Source: Afipia clevelandensis ATCC 49720
GTDB lineage: Bacteria; Pseudomonadota; Alphaproteobacteria; Rhizobiales; Xanthobacteraceae
Direction: 5' to 3'
DNA: 64,000 bases
NCBI RefSeq assembly: GCF_000336555.1
Contig: NZ_KB375281.1
Coordinates: 372,001-436,000, forward strand
Shown piece by piece: positions 61,297 to 64,000 of this stretch. A program made the position numbers and the translations under genes. Within the stretch, counting starts at the first letter, position 1; every line of letters begins with the position of its first letter. Below the pieces are notes generated by a model. The model saw nothing but the letters and a program-made list of their open reading frames with translations. It did not search any database and was not told where the DNA came from.

Positions 61297-63444
61297 ATGA
61301 CGCGCGACAACGACAGCGAGTTCGGCGACGAAGATCCCGGATCTTCAGAGTTGTCCGATGGTGACGGAGCTAGGTTGCAGAGTGCCGAGGTTGTTCCGTT
61401 TCCGCCGCGGGCCGGTGAAAGTCATAACACTGATCCTGTCCCGTCGAGCCCGGCAGAGCCGGCGAAAAGTCAGGCCAATGTTGCTCACGCGGTCCAGCAG
61501 GTTCTGCGCTCCGCCGAAAGCTCGGTCAGACAGTCCGAAACATCCCTGTTGCAGGAAACGTCCAAGGATACGCCGCATCATCAGGGCGAGGAGCGGAGTG
61601 TCACCGGCGCTGCGGCGACCGGGAAACCTGATGTTCCTGCGGTCGCGACGGGAGGCGGAGGCGGTGATCCCCCGCAGCGTGGAGGAGGAGGTGGCGGCGG
61701 TGGCGGCTCTCCTCCTTTGCACAAGCGATCAAGCGAGAGCGAATTTCGCGACGTACTGGGCAAAGGGCTATCCAACGCGCGGCGCAACCTTGTAACGGTC
61801 GGAATCTTCTCGGTTGCCGTCAATCTTCTTGTGCTCGCGATCCCGGTCTACCTGTTCAACATGTCGGACCGGGTCATGACCAGCCGGAGTACCGACACCC
61901 TTGTCATGTTGTCGATGATTGTCATCGTCGCAATCGCCGCACATGTCCTGATGGACATGATGCGGCGCATTATTCTTATGCGTATCGCTGTCGAGGTCGA
62001 GGCCAAGCTGGGTGGTCCTGTCCTGAGTGCCGCGGCAAAAGCCGCGCAGAACGGATCGAGCCGCGAGTTTCAGACTCTGGCCGATCTGCAGCATCTGCGC
62101 TCCTTCATCACCGGCCCCGTGCTTCTGACAATGTTCGATGCGCCGGTCGCTCCGGTGTATTTCGCAGTTGTTTTTCTGATCCATCCGCAACTCGGATTAA
62201 TCGTGCTGTCGGCGGGCCTGGGCTTGATGACGGTCGCGTTGATCAACCAGCGGATCACCGCGGTTCCGTTCACGCGAGCCAACGCATTCGGAACCCGCGC
62301 CAACCTTCAGGCGGAGTCGATGGCGCGCAATGCGCAGGTCATCAACGCGATGGGAATGATTCCCGAAGGCGTGCGCGTCTGGGGGCATGAGACAGTCGAA
62401 TCCCTGAAGGCGCAGGTCGCCGGGCAGGATCTCAACATCATGATGACGGGCGTTTCCAAGTTTTTGCGCCTGTGCACACAGATCGCAATCCTTGGCTGGG
62501 GGGCCTGGCTGGCTCTCGAAAGCCAGTTGACCAGCGGCATGATCATTGCCGCGTCGATCGTCGCAAGCCGGGCGCTCGCGCCTATGGAAGGCACGATCGA
62601 AGGCTGGCGCGGATTCGTTCAGGCGCGGTCGGCCTACGGACGGGTCAAGAGCCTACTGCAGAACTCGCCGCTCAATCTCGACAGGCTGCGCCTGCCAAGA
62701 CCGCAGGGCCACCTGAGCGTGGAGCGGATTCTTTACGTTCCGCCGCCAACCAAGAAGGTCATTCTCAACGGCATCAGCTTTCAGCTCGAGCCCGGGGAGT
62801 CGCTGGCCATTGTCGGAGACTCCGGCACGGGAAAAACCATGCTCGCGCGCATGCTGGTCGGCTCGATCATTCCGACTGCGGGCAATGTGCGTCTCGACAT
62901 GATGGATCTTCGCAACTGGGATACGCGGCAGTTTGGCGAGAGCGTCGGCTATCTGCCCCAGGACGTTCAACTGTTTCCGGCGTCGATCAAGGCGAACATC
63001 GCGCGAATGCGCGAAGATGCAATCGACGAAGATATTTTCGACGCGGCAGAGACCGCCGACGTGCACGAGATGATATCGAGCTTCGCTCAGGGCTATGAGA
63101 CCATCGTCGGCATGGACGGAAGTCCGCTGTCGGGAGGACAGCGGCAGCGGATCGGGCTGGCTCGTGCCTTTTACGGCAATCCACGCCTGATGGTTCTCGA
63201 TGAACCGAATTCCAATCTCGACGCAAATGGAGAACGGGCGCTTGCCAAGGCTCTGGTTCGCGCAAAGGAAAAGCGCATTACCGTTGTGACCATCACCCAG
63301 CGGGCAGCGCTGCTGATGAGCGTCGACAAGATCATGATCCTGCACAACGGCGCCATCAAGGCATTCGGCAGCCGCGAAGAGATCATCCCGATGATTACCG
63401 GGCGAAAGCCGAGCGGAGACGGACCACCCGTGCTGAACGCGTGA
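61297..63444 (+). CDS. type I secretion ABC transporter, PrtD/HlyB-like
   Basis: 715 residues from ATG 61297 (GGAGG upstream). The N-terminal 140 residues are low complexity with two poly-Gly runs, with no peptidase C39 domain. Six transmembrane helices (about 155-440) are followed by the ATPase: Walker A GDSGTGKT (507-514), signature LSGGQRQR (about 611), Walker B LMVLDEPNSNLD and a switch TITQRA. It matches the PrtD branch of type I secretion. It energises export of repeat proteins through a tunnel formed with the HlyD-like protein and a TolC-type protein (not in the window). Confidence 0.92.
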   Translation: MTRDNDSEFGDEDPGSSELSDGDGARLQSAEVVPFPPRAGESHNTDPVPSSPAEPAKSQANVAHAVQQVLRSAESSVRQSETSLLQETSKDTPHHQGEERSVTGAAATGKPDVPAVATGGGGGDPPQRGGGGGGGGGSPPLHKRSSESEFRDVLGKGLSNARRNLVTVGIFSVAVNLLVLAIPVYLFNMSDRVMTSRSTDTLVMLSMIVIVAIAAHVLMDMMRRIILMRIAVEVEAKLGGPVLSAAAKAAQNGSSREFQTLADLQHLRSFITGPVLLTMFDAPVAPVYFAVVFLIHPQLGLIVLSAGLGLMTVALINQRITAVPFTRANAFGTRANLQAESMARNAQVINAMGMIPEGVRVWGHETVESLKAQVAGQDLNIMMTGVSKFLRLCTQIAILGWGAWLALESQLTSGMIIAASIVASRALAPMEGTIEGWRGFVQARSAYGRVKSLLQNSPLNLDRLRLPRPQGHLSVERILYVPPPTKKVILNGISFQLEPGESLAIVGDSGTGKTMLARMLVGSIIPTAGNVRLDMMDLRNWDTRQFGESVGYLPQDVQLFPASIKANIARMREDAIDEDIFDAAETADVHEMISSFAQGYETIVGMDGSPLSGGQRQRIGLARAFYGNPRLMVLDEPNSNLDANGERALAKALVRAKEKRITVVTITQRAALLMSVDKIMILHNGAIKAFGSREEIIPMITGRKPSGDGPPVLNA

Positions 63445-63492
63445 CAGGAGACGCCGGCACCGGCCGGCGCCCGCCGATATTTGAGGTGCAGG

Positions 63493-64000
63493 ATGACTGA
63501 GAAAGACACCAAAGCGCAGCCACCGGCCGGTCAGGGCGTCTGGTACGAGTCCTTGCCCCGGTCGACCCGGTTTCCAACGATTGCCGGTGCGCTGGTCATG
63601 GCCACCATGGTGATGGGATTTGGCGTGTGGGGTAACACAGCCCCGATCGCGGGTGCTGTGGTTGCCTCGGGCGTGTTTGTCGCGACGGGACAGAACAAGA
63701 TCATCCAGCATCTCGAAGGCGGCGTTATCCGCAACATCTATGTGCGTGAGGGAGACAAGGTCGAGCAGGGACAGACTCTCGTGGAGCTGGACAGCACGAC
63801 GGCGAGCGCGGAGCTGCGCCGGCTATTTTTGCGCCGGACGAGGTTGATTGCGATTGACTCGAGATTGCAATCCGAGATGCGCGAGGATGCCGAAATCAAC
63901 TTTCCGGAGGAACTGCTGAAGGACGCCGATAAGCAGGAGGTGCGTGAAATCATCGAGAGCCAGAAGCTCACCTTCACCGCGCGCCGCAACAACATGAACA
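63493..64000 (+). CDS. HlyD-family membrane fusion protein, partial (window edge)
   Basis: The first 169 codons are seen; the gene runs off the window. TM at about 28-48 after a short cytoplasmic N-terminus, then the lipoyl/biotinyl half (NKIIQHLEGGVIRNIYVREGDKVEQGQ) typical of HlyD/PrtE adaptors, and the start of the coiled-coil. It would link the ABC transporter to an outer-membrane TolC-like channel. ATG 63493 follows GGTGCAGG. 48 bases after the ABC gene. Confidence 0.9.
   Translation, partial: MTEKDTKAQPPAGQGVWYESLPRSTRFPTIAGALVMATMVMGFGVWGNTAPIAGAVVASGVFVATGQNKIIQHLEGGVIRNIYVREGDKVEQGQTLVELDSTTASAELRRLFLRRTRLIAIDSRLQSEMREDAEINFPEELLKDADKQEVREIIESQKLTFTARRNNMN

Overview
The window is chromosomal DNA of a high-GC alphaproteobacterium. 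It most likely belongs to the Bradyrhizobium / Rhodopseudomonas / Afipia / Nitrobacter group (Nitrobacteraceae). The main evidence is gene order: feuPQ, then cycHJKL (ccmI-ccmE-ccmF-ccmH), degP, an OmpR-type two-component pair, glnE and a convergent pleC-like kinase is an arrangement known from Rhizobiales. No rRNA, tRNA or CRISPR array was seen. The genus is an inference.

Left part (1-12,800) is mixed housekeeping and accessory DNA: small hypothetical genes, a TerC-type membrane protein, a class A penicillin-binding protein followed by DUF1214 and DUF1254 genes, a YcgN-type cysteine-cluster protein, a DHA2 efflux pump, a CPBP membrane protease, a lysozyme-inhibitor-like protein, and small signalling genes (a lone receiver and a PAS protein). 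A 66-bp sequence occurs twice (8779 and 12408).

12,776-16,073 is a decayed gene-transfer-agent or prophage head cluster: a small-terminase-like protein with a histone-H1-like tail, a large terminase, and a portal gene cut short and fused to what looks like the end of a 3TM holin. Between terminase and portal sits a compact 365-bp unit, a GIY-YIG nuclease gene bracketed by inverted copies of a 31-bp palindrome.

16,174-38,743 holds the conserved core: feuPQ, a glycine-zipper lipoprotein, a hydrolase/CGNR-regulator divergent pair with paired operator-like repeats, cytochrome c maturation genes, degP, a two-component pair, glnE, the pleC-like kinase overlapping glnE tail to tail, a cation-efflux protein with three C-terminal dimerisation-like repeats, and a quinone oxidoreductase.

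38,971-55,442 carries an ionotropic-glutamate-receptor-like protein, a second DHA2 pump, an enoyl-CoA hydratase-like protein, an acyltransferase, and a coherent catabolic unit. In that unit a GntR/FCD regulator is divergent from a peptide-type ABC importer, an acyl-CoA ligase and a single-chain biotin-dependent acyl-CoA carboxylase. Together they suggest uptake, CoA activation and carboxylation of an unidentified organic acid.

55,467-64,000 ends in what I consider the most unusual region: a LuxR-type regulator with a degenerate receiver, two hypotheticals, a 58-residue small gene, a Q-rich/D-N-rich protein with a strict four-residue repeat, a 652-residue protein with a recurring G-x-Y-x3-N-x-[IV]-x-Q-x-N motif, and a type I secretion ATPase and HlyD-like adaptor (cut by the window edge). 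I read this as a type I secretion locus exporting non-RTX repeat proteins of unknown function.
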